From Nitrospira sp. (GTDB taxonomy: Bacteria > Nitrospirota > Nitrospiria > Nitrospirales > Nitrospiraceae), in NCBI GenBank assembly GCA_024331125.1, contig JANDJI010000003.1, positions 372,001 to 436,000 of the forward strand: a stretch of 64,000 bases of DNA. The letters run 5' to 3'. Below the pieces are notes generated by a model. The model did not search any database and was not told where the DNA came from. It saw only the letters and a list, made by a program, of their open reading frames with translations. This document shows, one piece after another, positions 34,601 through 43,128 of the stretch. The translations under genes and the position numbers were made by a program. The stretch's first letter is position 1, and each line of letters begins with the position of its first letter.

Positions 34601-36050
34601 GGGTACGATCCTGATCGGCGGCTTCCGTATGGGGGGCAGTTGCGGCAACTGCACGGCCTCGACGGGAGCGCCGCCAATGACAGTCAATATCGGCGGCACG
34701 GACCGGACGTTTTATAGCGCCTATTTTGTGCTGGACATTACGAATCCGGAAGTCGATCCGAAGCTCTTGTGGGTTTTCACCGACAGCGGATTGGGACTCA
34801 CGACGGCCTATCCGGCCATTACGCGGGTGAATCCGACGAGCGATACGCCGACCAGCAAGACCAACGAAAAGTGGTACGCCATTTTCGGGTCCGGCCCCAA
34901 TGGCTATCAGGCAGATTTGCCGTCCACGCCGAGCCAAACGGCCAAACTCTATGCGGTTGATCTAGCCGTGGGGCCGGGGACCGGCAACAGCAATGTGACG
35001 ACAATGTCCGTGGGGACCTGGCGCTCGTTTATGGGGCATATTATCACCGTGGACAAGGATCTCGACTGGCGCGGCGATGTCGCATACATGGGAAGGACCA
35101 TTCATGACGGAGCGTTGCCGTGGCGCGGGAAACTCTACCGGCTGACGATGAGTTGTCCATCCAGCCCGTGCACGCCCGAGACTTGGGGGATCTCGAGTGG
35201 ATCGGGCCGCAGGCCCACGGAAGTGATCGATACCTTCTCCGATCCTATTTGGGGAACCGTGGAGGTCGGACCCCTGACGGCCGCCCCGGCGGTCACGATC
35301 GACGATGCGAACAAACTCTGGGTCTTTTTCGGCACAGGGCGGTATTTCGGCAACTCCGACAAGGTCGATAACAATGTGCAGCGGCTGTTCGGCATCAAGG
35401 ATTCCGTGGTGAACGGCATCTGCACACAAACCAGCGCGGCCAGTTGTCACGACGATGACCTGGTGGACGTGACCAATGCGACCATCTGTTTGGTTTGTAG
35501 CGGTGGGACCAACCAAGTCACGGATCCGACGAATCCGACCGTCACCACGTTCCATGGGACCGGGACGACCTCGATGGTGGGCTTGGTGGACCAGAGAGAC
35601 GGCTGGCGCGTCACCCTGCCCATCGGCTCGGGCACCAATGCGGCGGAACGGTCGGTGGTCAGTCCGACTCTGATCGGCGGCACAGTGTTCTTCCCCACGT
35701 TCGTGCCCACGAACGACTTCTGCGCATCGACCGGGGTGAGTTACCTCTATGCCCTCTATTACAAGACCGGCACCGCCGCAACGACGCCGGTGGTCGGCAC
35801 GACGACGGCGGGCGCCAACGTCAACGTCGAGACCAAAGTCGCGCTGGGCGTGGGGTTGGCCTCGTCGATGTCCGTCCAGATCGGATCGCAAGGGGCCGGC
35901 AATCTCGGAACCGGTGGCACGGGCGGAGGCGGGTGCGCCGGCGGCATGACCGGGGCGATTCAAATGAGCACCGGCGCGGCGACCCAGCCCTGCGCCAGCG
36001 CGGGGGACTATTTCAGCCGCTATGTCAGTTGGGTCCATCAGCGGGATTGA
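31623..36050 (+). CDS. pilY1: PilY1-type pilus tip adhesin
   Basis: The 1475-residue secreted protein has a signal peptide (to about residue 28, LEAQT) and an N-terminal von Willebrand A-like domain with the MIDAS motif DNSGSM. The C-terminal PilY1 beta-propeller includes GANDGMLHAFNAGF and an EF-hand-like loop DVNNNGLVEPSEQMD. Other Asp/Asn-rich loops (DTNQDGVLDYSVD, DLNGDGLADS) look like calcium sites. Many Cys in the N-terminal part suggest disulfides. PilY1 proteins cap the pilus tip, mediate adhesion and tune retraction in a calcium-dependent manner. The start was set at ATG 31623, six bases after GGGAGG; ATG 31617 overlaps the ribosome site. It ends the minor pilin operon apart from the lipoprotein gene after it. 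Confidence 0.93.
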   Translation: MNSRNIACRGAAALTVLIGLLGTQPLEAQTMDQYYSVPPFVAEQVAPNIILLLDNSGSMADRACDPTWCGVLAGGGTTPVNQNFVATTTYGGFFDSLACYVYDTTNNRFEYAVTKASVSATCPTNTQWDGNLLNWATFLRIDALKKAMSGGDCAVTRAADGTCPPSGSPAKITIKAQTRFDTTGRGHAVMMIPSGAGNGYQNRIPTAATPGTPNPIYIQYRGGTSGMGGSFCIDNDNTAPSNTATTCTDGDGFAESQYWLRIVRDTEPTGIIQQVGAQARFGLFEFKPGASNGSAVDGSRMLVGVGARQTIAFNTSTVRTFSTNMAAMLDAVEETYPSTWTPLAESLYDAARYVAQINSAYNTSAYNYPIAYSPGVAFQATGVGSIGSSELSVLSSGEVCPAGYIANACGRDPFFFGSNHSPAWAANSVQVSCCKTFVLLVTDGEPTQDLGIPASLQNYAVANAAPYVGTLCTGNRGVPYANPPGATCNNDPATPPNVLLMQHRTDYPSNGSHYLDDVAYWAHTTDLRPCNGTADGTIAVLNVSGRCLPGLQNINLYTFYAFGNISGRELLMKAAMLGGFEDANGNNLPDLVNEWDKVINATGAPGSDGIPDNYFESSNVDDLHERLMATITSILRRSASGTSISVLATSASGEGSIYQAYFFTSDIGQNGSTVKWTGYTHALFIDSFGNFREDTNQDGVLDYSVDRIVTTRYDNDPSSPTYRSVLVDKYEDLNGDGLADSTTPVVLGGSLKSIIPIWEAGKELALTPAASRKILTWVDVNNNGLVEPSEQMDFSTANCTTLRDYLRYAGDACAGGSNAMNLIRFIRGEEISGLRTRMIEVPVGSGSYHVWKLGDPIHSTPTIVGPPKERYDLIYGDATYNTFYQQYRNRRQVAYVGANDGMLHAFNAGFYHRGDNPATTNVVERGWFTKTPTDNSGGPNLGAELWAFIPYQLLPQLQWLARADYSHVYYVDLKPKVSDVRIFTPDADHPDGWGTILIGGFRMGGSCGNCTASTGAPPMTVNIGGTDRTFYSAYFVLDITNPEVDPKLLWVFTDSGLGLTTAYPAITRVNPTSDTPTSKTNEKWYAIFGSGPNGYQADLPSTPSQTAKLYAVDLAVGPGTGNSNVTTMSVGTWRSFMGHIITVDKDLDWRGDVAYMGRTIHDGALPWRGKLYRLTMSCPSSPCTPETWGISSGSGRRPTEVIDTFSDPIWGTVEVGPLTAAPAVTIDDANKLWVFFGTGRYFGNSDKVDNNVQRLFGIKDSVVNGICTQTSAASCHDDDLVDVTNATICLVCSGGTNQVTDPTNPTVTTFHGTGTTSMVGLVDQRDGWRVTLPIGSGTNAAERSVVSPTLIGGTVFFPTFVPTNDFCASTGVSYLYALYYKTGTAATTPVVGTTTAGANVNVETKVALGVGLASSMSVQIGSQGAGNLGTGGTGGGGCAGGMTGAIQMSTGAATQPCASAGDYFSRYVSWVHQRD

Positions 36051-36093
36051 GGGGCGACGTCGTCGTTTGCCTGGCGAGAACAGGAGGAGCGCC

Positions 36094-37044
36094 GTGCTTC
36101 GTATAGCCGTCATCGTGGCGGTCGCCGCACTCTGGACGATGGCGTCCTGTACGGACCGTCCGTCATCACTTTCTTTAACCTCCCCGGCGGAGGGGAACCG
36201 ACCTCCGACCGTTCTATCGGCTCGGTTGCTCAACGATCCCTTGTCGGCAGCGGAGCCGGCGGCCGTCCAGGTTGTTGCCGAAGATCCGGAACACGAGGCC
36301 GTGACCTTGTCGTATCAATGGTATGTGGAGGATGTCCCACTCCTCGGTGAAACGAATTCCACATTATCTTCCGCCAAATTCCGCCGAGGCCAACGGGTGA
36401 GCGTGGAGATTACTCCGGCCGACGCCAAGCAAAAGGGGCCCTCCTATCGCGTCCCTCCCGTGTCGGTGGGCAACGCGCCCCCGGTCGTTCGCTCGGCCAT
36501 GATCGTCCATCACAATGAGTCGTCCGGAAACGTGATTGAGGCGTTGGTCGATGCGAGCGATCCCGATCTCGATCTTTTGAGCGTGACCTACCGTTGGTAC
36601 AAGAACCAGGTGTTGGTGAAAGAAGGCGAAGAAGCGTTGTTCGATGCCGGAGAAGTCGCCGTGGGCGAGGCGGTCGTCGTCGAAGTCACGGCTCGCGATC
36701 CCAGCGGTGCAAGCGACACGGCGCGGTCCGCTCCCTGGTCGATGGACAATAGGCCGCCTCGGATCGTCTCGACGCCGCCGGTTCCCCACACCTCCGAATC
36801 GTACACGTACAGAGTCCAGGCGATCGACGACGATGGAGACGATTTGGTGTATGTGTTGGAAACCGCCCCTGCCGGTATGACGATCGGCGAGCGGACCGGC
36901 CGAATCGACTGGCGCGTCCCTCAAGATCAAGCGGGGGTCCAACACGTGAAAATAGTTGTGAAAGACGGGCGCGGCGGAGCCGCGCTGCAAGAGTTCGATC
37001 TTCAGGTGACTCCACTGCCTCCCGCCGCCCGGCCGGGAACGTAA
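36094..37044 (+). CDS. Lipoprotein with Ig/cadherin-like repeats
   Basis: The 316-residue product starts at a GTG with AGGAGG seven bases upstream. Signal segment LRIAVIVAVAALWTMASC ends in lipobox Cys18, so it is likely an outer-membrane lipoprotein. The body has two or three tandem beta-sandwich repeats: PPTVLSARLLND, EHEAVTLSYQWYVED and LDLLSVTYRWYKNQ are similar strands, and the last part has AGMTIGERTGRIDWRVPQDQ of a cadherin-like or He_PIG domain. It follows pilY1 by 43 bases in the same direction, so it may anchor or dock the pilus at the surface. The exact function is unknown. Confidence 0.78.
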   Translation: MLRIAVIVAVAALWTMASCTDRPSSLSLTSPAEGNRPPTVLSARLLNDPLSAAEPAAVQVVAEDPEHEAVTLSYQWYVEDVPLLGETNSTLSSAKFRRGQRVSVEITPADAKQKGPSYRVPPVSVGNAPPVVRSAMIVHHNESSGNVIEALVDASDPDLDLLSVTYRWYKNQVLVKEGEEALFDAGEVAVGEAVVVEVTARDPSGASDTARSAPWSMDNRPPRIVSTPPVPHTSESYTYRVQAIDDDGDDLVYVLETAPAGMTIGERTGRIDWRVPQDQAGVQHVKIVVKDGRGGAALQEFDLQVTPLPPAARPGT

Positions 37045-37149
37045 CCGGGGTGTTCCCCGATCCCGCCCTTCCGCTTGTCGGGTATTTCCCCGGTCTGATA
37101 AGATGAAACCACGGATTCATGTCGGACGAAGGAGTCCACACCCCCGCTT

Positions 37150-38214
37150 GTGCGTAAGCTGAAATTACGAGAGGGCACCAATACCGCCGTCCTGTTCGGT
37201 CATCATGATCGGCATCTCAAGCTGATCGAAGACGAATTGGGGGTGCGGTTGTCAGCCCGGGGCGAAGAATTGACCATGGACGGTCAACCCGAAGCCGTTC
37301 GTCAAGCGGAGCGGGTGGTGCTCGAGCTGGCCGCGTTGGCGAACGAAGGAATCATCCTGCAAACGGAAGACGTCACCCACGCGCTGAGCGCCTTGCGACA
37401 GGAGCCGGACGCCGCGATCAAGGACGTTCTCTACGGGCAGGCGACCATCGTCACCAAAAAACGGCTCATCGGTCCCAAGTCTCCGACCCAGAAAACGTAC
37501 ATCGAGGCGATCAACAAGCACGACGTCGTCATCGCTATCGGGCCGGCCGGGACGGGCAAGACCTATCTGGCCATGGCCATGGCGGTGAGCGCGTTGATGA
37601 AAAAAGAAGTCAGCCGGATCATTCTCGCGAGACCCGCCGTCGAAGCCGGAGAAAAGCTCGGGTTTCTGCCGGGCGACCTCTATCAGAAAGTCAACCCCTA
37701 CCTGCGCCCCTTGTATGATGCGCTGTTCGACATGATGGATGTGGAGCGAGCCAATCGACTGATCGAGCGGGGAGACATTGAAATCGCGCCGCTGGCGTTC
37801 ATGCGCGGGCGCACGCTGAACGACTCGTTCGTCATTCTCGACGAAGCGCAAAACGCCACCGCCGAGCAGATGAAAATGTTTCTCACGAGGTTGGGATTCC
37901 ACTCGAAGATGGTCGTGACGGGAGACATCACCCAGGTGGACTTGCCGAACGACCGGGTGTCGGGATTGATCGAAGTCAAGGACGTGCTCCGCGACGTGGA
38001 CGGCATCGCGTTCGTGCATTTCGACGACAAGGACGTCGTGCGACATCGCCTGGTCCAGAACATCATCAAGGCCTACGATCGCTATCAATCAACCGGCGCC
38101 GAGGGATCGGATCACGGCCGACGGCGCGCGCCTTTCCACTCGTCCTCGACCGGGCATCGCAAACCGTCTCCGGCCTCGGTGCCGTCGGATGATGCGTTCG
38201 GCCAACCCCACTGA
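37150..38214 (+). CDS. phoH: PhoH-like ATPase
   Basis: The 354-residue protein is the YbeZ/PhoH type. An N-terminal KH-like region is followed by GPAGTGKTYLAMAMAV (Walker A), ARPAVEAGEKLGFLPGD and FVILDEAQNATAEQMK (Walker B), then VVTGDITQVDLP. Such proteins are ribosome- and RNA-linked P-loop ATPases, and a partner YbeY follows directly. The start is a GTG at 37150. About 40 residues at the C terminus are low-complexity (Ser, Pro, His) and not in the family core. It is coupled to ybeY by a one-base overlap (TGATG). Confidence 0.92.
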   Translation: MRKLKLREGTNTAVLFGHHDRHLKLIEDELGVRLSARGEELTMDGQPEAVRQAERVVLELAALANEGIILQTEDVTHALSALRQEPDAAIKDVLYGQATIVTKKRLIGPKSPTQKTYIEAINKHDVVIAIGPAGTGKTYLAMAMAVSALMKKEVSRIILARPAVEAGEKLGFLPGDLYQKVNPYLRPLYDALFDMMDVERANRLIERGDIEIAPLAFMRGRTLNDSFVILDEAQNATAEQMKMFLTRLGFHSKMVVTGDITQVDLPNDRVSGLIEVKDVLRDVDGIAFVHFDDKDVVRHRLVQNIIKAYDRYQSTGAEGSDHGRRRAPFHSSSTGHRKPSPASVPSDDAFGQPH

Positions 38215-38693
38215 TGGCCGTCTTTCTGCGCGTCCGCCTCAGACGGTTGTCGAAACGACAAGACTCGCTGGTGCGCGCGGCGCGAATGATTCTTGACATG
38301 GTCGGAGAGTCGCGGTCGGAATTGAGCGTGGAGCTGGTCGGTGACGGGCGGATGCGCCGTTTGAACAGAGTCTATCGGGGGAAAGATCGGACCACCGATG
38401 TGTTGGCGTTTGCGATGCGGGAGACGAAGTCTCCCTGCCGGAGGCTCCTGGGCGACGTGGTCATCTCCGTGCCGACCGCGACGCGTCAAGCGAAAGAAGC
38501 GGGGCGGTCGCTGAACGAGGAAATCGCCGCGCTGTTGGTGCACGGGGTGTTGCATTTGTGCGGGTATGACCATGAAAGAAATGAACGGGAGGCCGCCCGG
38601 ATGAGGCGGCGCGAACGAGCCGTGTTGCGGGCGCTGGAAGCCGTTCCTTGCCTGGTGCAAAGACGGACTCGACAAGCAAAAAGGAGACTCTGA
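38214..38693 (+). CDS. ybeY: Endoribonuclease YbeY
   Basis: The 159-residue protein is the rRNA-processing endonuclease YbeY. The zinc motif HGVLHLCGYDH (H3xxxHxxGxDH) is complete and lies in the expected place. LNRVYRGKDRTTDVLAF is the conserved central strand. The C-terminal tail of about 40 residues is rich in Arg and longer than typical. It follows phoH with a one-base overlap and precedes ftsY, an order seen in many bacteria. It acts in 16S rRNA 3' maturation and ribosome quality control. Confidence 0.92.
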   Translation: MAVFLRVRLRRLSKRQDSLVRAARMILDMVGESRSELSVELVGDGRMRRLNRVYRGKDRTTDVLAFAMRETKSPCRRLLGDVVISVPTATRQAKEAGRSLNEEIAALLVHGVLHLCGYDHERNEREAARMRRRERAVLRALEAVPCLVQRRTRQAKRRL

Positions 38694-38695
38694 TC

Positions 38696-39631
38696 GTGGG
38701 GTGGTTTCAGAGGTTGCAAGAAGGGTTGGGGAAAACGCGGCAAGCCGTGCGGCAATCGCTCGACCACATGCTGGGGCGGACGCCGACACCGGCGCTGCTG
38801 GAAGAGCTCGAAGCGTCGCTGCTCGGCGCCGATCTCGGTGCCCGCGTCGTGGATCGATTGATCCGCCGAGTCAATGAAGAGGCGCGCGGCGAGGCGGCCT
38901 CGTCTTTCCGGGGCGTTCAGAACGTGTTGAGCCGAGCCCTGTACGACGTCCTCAAGCAGGTCGCCGGCCCTCCGCTTCTTGAGTTGATCGACCAGGGCCC
39001 CAGACCCTTCGTCGTGCTCGCGGTCGGCGTAAACGGGGTGGGAAAAACCACGACGATCGCGAAAATAGCGAGACGGCTGGCGCAGGCCGGACGGCGGCCG
39101 TTGTTGGTCGCGGGCGACACGTTTCGCGCCGCGGCGATCGAGCAGTTGCAGGTATGGGCGGATCGGTTGGAAGTGCCGATCGTCCGCCAGCGCCATGGGG
39201 CCGATCCCGCGTCCGTGGCCTTCGACGGCATCGCCGCGGCCAAGGCCCGCGGGACGGACGTGGTGCTCGTCGATACGGCGGGCCGGTTGCACACCAAGTC
39301 CAATCTGATGGAAGAGTTGCGCAAGGTCAAGCGCGTCGTCGGTCGCGAGTTGCCCGGCGCGCCCCACGAGGTGCTGCTGGTGTTGGACGCCACAGTCGGC
39401 CAAAATGCTCTGGCGCAGGCCAGGCAATTTCACGAGGCGGTGGGCGTCACGGGGTTGGTGTTGACGAAATTGGATGGCACGGCTCGAGGCGGCATCGTCG
39501 TGGCCATCGCGGAGGAATTAAAGATACCGGTCCGCCTGGTGGGTGTGGGAGAAGGGGTTGAAGACCTACAGGACTTCAACCCCGAAGCCTTCGTTGCGGC
39601 GCTGTTCGGAGAACCGGCCGCCGGCTCGTAG
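38696..39631 (+). CDS. ftsY: Signal recognition particle receptor FtsY
   Basis: The 311-residue protein is the SRP receptor GTPase with the N and G domains only: helical N domain (LEELEASLLGADLGARVV), G1 GVNGVGKTTT, DTFRAAAIEQL, G3 DTAGRLHTK and G4 TKLDGTARGG. The acidic N-terminal A domain of E. coli FtsY is absent, as in many bacteria, and membrane binding probably relies on the N-terminal amphipathic helix (VGWFQRLQEGLGK). The start GTG has AAGGAG nine bases upstream, which excludes the longer open frame. It targets ribosomes with membrane-protein nascent chains to the translocon. Confidence 0.95.
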   Translation: MGWFQRLQEGLGKTRQAVRQSLDHMLGRTPTPALLEELEASLLGADLGARVVDRLIRRVNEEARGEAASSFRGVQNVLSRALYDVLKQVAGPPLLELIDQGPRPFVVLAVGVNGVGKTTTIAKIARRLAQAGRRPLLVAGDTFRAAAIEQLQVWADRLEVPIVRQRHGADPASVAFDGIAAAKARGTDVVLVDTAGRLHTKSNLMEELRKVKRVVGRELPGAPHEVLLVLDATVGQNALAQARQFHEAVGVTGLVLTKLDGTARGGIVVAIAEELKIPVRLVGVGEGVEDLQDFNPEAFVAALFGEPAAGS

Positions 39632-39755
39632 CCCCCTCTTCTTCTCGTTTCGTTCTCTCCATGCTATGCTGCTTTCCCGGTTGGTTTCCCGCTTTGCCCG
39701 AACGGCGCGTTCGATGACGCCCGTGTGGCGATGCGGCTGTCACTTGTTGAACAGC

Positions 39756-42002
39756 ATGGCTCATCCTGCTTCCATGGTGCTCGGAACACGGCTTATTTGC
39801 TCCGTCATCGTGCTGCTCGTTGTCGGCGCGGGCGTGTCTTATCCCGTAGCCGGCGCGGTCGGCTCGGTTCACCCATCGATTGTGAGCCATGCGATTGTGA
39901 GCCATGACCTCGAGGTTACGATCAATCCCGCGACCCATGAATTGATCGGGCATGATCGAATGGTCATGGCGAGGCCCATCGAGGCCGGGACCGTTTCATT
40001 CTCGCTCGCGCCCACCTTGCGCGTGGAATCGCTCGTGATGGTCGGCGAGGATGAATCTCGAGGTGGTCGAGAGCGGACCCATCCGTTGGCTTTCTCCATT
40101 GATCGGACCGCACATCCGGCTGGGCAACGAGTGGTCGTCTCGTTACCTCCAAGGGGCGAGGAACAGATCACGCTGAGCTGGACCTATCGCGGAATCATCA
40201 ACGATCCGCCCAAGGAACCGCGCCACCTGCGGTTCGTGACCCCGGACGAAACCGCCGGCTACATCGGCGAAGAAGGGGTGTACTTAAGCGGCGAGAGTCA
40301 ATGGTATCCGGATATCGAGGGGGCCTACAGCACCTACCGTCTTCATGTTCACGTTCCGGATGGATGGGCAGTCGTGACGCAAGGGCGCCGGCAAGCCGAG
40401 ACGGTCCGTGACGGACGGGTTTCTTCGACATGGGTGATCATGGAGCCATCGGAAGCCCTGACCCTGGTCGCCAATCGATTTGTCGTCAAGACCCGAGACT
40501 GGACGAGCCGAACCGGGCAACGGATCGAGTTGGCCACGTATTTCTTCCCCGACAACGCCGGACTGGCCGATGAATACCTCGAGGCCACGGCCGCCTATCT
40601 CGATGCCTACATTCAGATTCTGGGCGACTATCCCTTTCATCGCTTTGCGGTGGTGGAAAATTTCTTTCCCAGCGGACTTGGCATGCCGTCGTTCACCTTG
40701 CTGGGCAGCGGGAGCATCAAGCGGCACTACGTCCAACCCTATGCCCTGGGGCATGAAATCGTCCATTCCTGGATCGGCAATTCCGTTTTTAATCGCCAGG
40801 GTGCCGGCAACTGGGTCGAGGGGTTGACGACCTACCTGGCCAATTACTATTGGCATGAGCTGACGGGCGACGATCGGCAGGCGACGGAACAGCGGCGCAT
40901 GATGGTCGAGGGCTACAGTCTCTACGTGGCGCCGGATCGCGACTATCCGGTCTCCCGCTTTTTCGCTAAGCATGACGAGAGAGACAACGCCATCGGCTAT
41001 CACAAGGCCGCATTTGTGTTTCAACACCTGCGCCATGAAATCGGCGACGAAGCGTTCTGGCGCGGCGTCAAGACATTCGCCCAAGGGTACCGCAATCGAC
41101 CGGCCGATTGGAGGGATATCGAGAGGGTCTTTGCCCGGGAGAGCAAGAGGGATCTCCGTTGGTTTTTTGAGCAATGGGTTGAACGGGACGGGGCGCCGCA
41201 ACTTTCGCTGGAGGGAGTTCGGGCGCATCCGGTCCGGAACCAAGACGGAGGAGAGACATGGCGCGTGGCCGTTCGGGTTCGTCAGTCCGGACGGCCGTTT
41301 CAAGTGGCCGTCCCTCTCCGAGTCGTGCTGGACAATGGGACCGAGACGAAATGGATCAGGCTCGGTCCCGCTACTGCGACAACGGATGAGCTTGTGGTCG
41401 CGGCTCGCCCGCTTCACGTGCAACTGGATCCCGACTGGATGGCCTTTCGCCGGATCGCACGGGACCGGTTGACGCCGATGTTGAACGGATACGTGACCGA
41501 CGGCAAGAGGACGGTGGCACGAACCGTCGCGGGAGCGGCCGGTCCCTTTCAACCTGTCCTCGACCGGATTGTCGAGAGAGAATCTCAATGGCCTGAATCG
41601 AGGAAGACCGCAATGGCACCGCTCGGAGGAACGGCCCTGCCGCCGACCGGGTCGGTTCTGGTCTTGGGAGGGGCTGATCAACGGAACAGGATAGAGCCGC
41701 TCGTCAAGGAGTCCTGCGGAGACCTGGTTCGGTTCCGTGAGGAAGGCTTTGATGTGAAGGGTCGGACCTATGAAGGTCCCGACATGGCCGTGCTCTTCAC
41801 CTGTCGCCGCCCCGCCGTACCGGGGAGCGTGGTGACGGTCCTCTACGGCCTAAGTCCGGGAGCGGTTGAGCGGGCGTCCAATTTTCTGTTTTATTACGGC
41901 TGGCACAGCTACGTGGTCTTTAAAAATGGAGCCGTGGTGGAACGGGGGGTGTGGCAGGATGGGCCGGAGGCGAAGGAGGTAGAAGTCGATGGGGCTCGGT
42001 AG
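39756..42002 (+). CDS. Exported M1-family metallopeptidase
   Basis: The 748-residue protein has an N-terminal signal segment (LGTRLICSVIVLLVVGAGVS, cleaved near VAGA). The M1 aminopeptidase catalytic core has SGLGMPSFTLLG in place of the GAMEN exopeptidase motif and HEIVHSWIGN with the third zinc ligand Glu in NWVEGLTTY. A C-terminal region has no clear family. Because the GAMEN-type motif is divergent, the specificity may differ from classical aminopeptidases. Several ATGs (39666, 39714, 39756, 39774) could start it and none has a clear ribosome site; 39756 gives the best signal peptide. It overlaps the next lipoprotein gene by 14 bases. Confidence 0.85.
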   Translation: MAHPASMVLGTRLICSVIVLLVVGAGVSYPVAGAVGSVHPSIVSHAIVSHDLEVTINPATHELIGHDRMVMARPIEAGTVSFSLAPTLRVESLVMVGEDESRGGRERTHPLAFSIDRTAHPAGQRVVVSLPPRGEEQITLSWTYRGIINDPPKEPRHLRFVTPDETAGYIGEEGVYLSGESQWYPDIEGAYSTYRLHVHVPDGWAVVTQGRRQAETVRDGRVSSTWVIMEPSEALTLVANRFVVKTRDWTSRTGQRIELATYFFPDNAGLADEYLEATAAYLDAYIQILGDYPFHRFAVVENFFPSGLGMPSFTLLGSGSIKRHYVQPYALGHEIVHSWIGNSVFNRQGAGNWVEGLTTYLANYYWHELTGDDRQATEQRRMMVEGYSLYVAPDRDYPVSRFFAKHDERDNAIGYHKAAFVFQHLRHEIGDEAFWRGVKTFAQGYRNRPADWRDIERVFARESKRDLRWFFEQWVERDGAPQLSLEGVRAHPVRNQDGGETWRVAVRVRQSGRPFQVAVPLRVVLDNGTETKWIRLGPATATTDELVVAARPLHVQLDPDWMAFRRIARDRLTPMLNGYVTDGKRTVARTVAGAAGPFQPVLDRIVERESQWPESRKTAMAPLGGTALPPTGSVLVLGGADQRNRIEPLVKESCGDLVRFREEGFDVKGRTYEGPDMAVLFTCRRPAVPGSVVTVLYGLSPGAVERASNFLFYYGWHSYVVFKNGAVVERGVWQDGPEAKEVEVDGAR

Positions 42003-43125
42003 ATCATGGCGATGTCTCGCGTGGGGACTGGCGGCGTTGTGCTTGTTCGTTGGATGTGCAGCCAACGAGGCTCAGAAAGAGTCCGAGACGCCCGTCATTG
42101 GTCACTCCGTCGTCGGTCCGACGGAGCGCCACCTTGGCAATATCCGGCAACTGACCTTCGGCCGCCAGAACGCGGAGGCCTATTTCTCGTTCGACGGCAC
42201 GAGGCTGATTTTTCAATCCACCAATGATTGGACGAAGGGGGCGGCGGTTGTCGCTAAACCGGCCGAGGCCGGGCTCGGCTGTTATCAGATGTACGTGATG
42301 GATATCGAGACCGGTCACGTTCGGATGGTGAGCACCGGCAAGGGAGCCACGACCTGCGGGTACTTTTATCCGGGCGATCGCCGTGTCATCTACGCTTCGA
42401 CGCACGAGGCCGGTCCGGCTTGTCCTCCCAAGCCGAAGCGGGGCGGAACCTATCGGTGGGCGCTTGACGACTATGATCTGTACGCGGTGGATCTTGACGG
42501 GGGCGATTTCAAACGGCTGACGACGACGCCGGGCTACGATGCGGAGGCGACCATCTCGCCGGACGGCAGGACCATTGTCTGGACATCGGTGCGGGACGGG
42601 GATCTTGATCTCTACACGATGAATCTCGATGGAACGGGGGTCAGGCGGTTGACCGACGACGTCGGCTACGACGGCGGCGCATTTTTTTCGCCGGACAGCA
42701 CGCGAATCGTGTACCGCGCGTCACATCCGACTGAACCGGAAGAGACGGCTCATTATCGAGATTTGCTGGCGCAGGGGTTGGTTGAGCCGAACCAGCTCGA
42801 GATCTTCGTGATGAACGCCGACGGATCCGGCAAGAAGCAGGTGACGTCGAACAGGGCGTCGAACTTCGCGCCGTTTTTTCATCCGGACGGGCGGCGCATC
42901 ATTTTTTCCTCCAACGTGGAAACAAGAAATGAAAAGGGCCGACCCAGTTTTCATCTGTACCTCGTCAATGACGACGGCACGGGGCTGGAGCGGATCACCA
43001 CGGAAGGCCGCTTCAACAGTTTCCCCATGTTTTCACCGGACGGGAAACGGTTGGTGTGGGTGTCGGATCGCCATGCCAAGGAGCCGGGGGAATTCAACGT
43101 CTTTCTGGCCGATTGGATCCCCTAG
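41989..43125 (+). CDS. TolB-like beta-propeller lipoprotein
   Basis: The 378-residue protein has a signal ending in lipobox LFVGC (Cys23). The mature part is a beta-propeller with six to seven WD40-like/TolB repeats, seen as DLYAVDLDGGDFKRLTTT, YTMNLDGTGVRRLT, MNADGSGKKQVTS and YLVNDDGTGLERIT, and repeated FSPDG turns. AAGGAGG lies about nine bases before the ATG, which sits in the end of the peptidase gene, so the two are coupled. A role at the outer membrane or in peptide binding is plausible, but it is not the Tol-Pal TolB itself, as no tol genes are nearby. Confidence 0.85.
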   Translation: MGLGRSWRCLAWGLAALCLFVGCAANEAQKESETPVIGHSVVGPTERHLGNIRQLTFGRQNAEAYFSFDGTRLIFQSTNDWTKGAAVVAKPAEAGLGCYQMYVMDIETGHVRMVSTGKGATTCGYFYPGDRRVIYASTHEAGPACPPKPKRGGTYRWALDDYDLYAVDLDGGDFKRLTTTPGYDAEATISPDGRTIVWTSVRDGDLDLYTMNLDGTGVRRLTDDVGYDGGAFFSPDSTRIVYRASHPTEPEETAHYRDLLAQGLVEPNQLEIFVMNADGSGKKQVTSNRASNFAPFFHPDGRRIIFSSNVETRNEKGRPSFHLYLVNDDGTGLERITTEGRFNSFPMFSPDGKRLVWVSDRHAKEPGEFNVFLADWIP

Positions 43126-43128
43126 CCC

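Noticed and set aside
31128..36233. Several minus-strand frames opposite pilY1, including one of 543 codons
   Set aside because: PilY1 is supported by its VWA and propeller motifs; the antisense frames are Arg-rich and lack features.
37046..37059. CGGGG-TGTT-CCCCG hairpin after the pilY1-linked lipoprotein gene as a terminator
   Set aside because: Only five pairs and no T-run; too weak to call.
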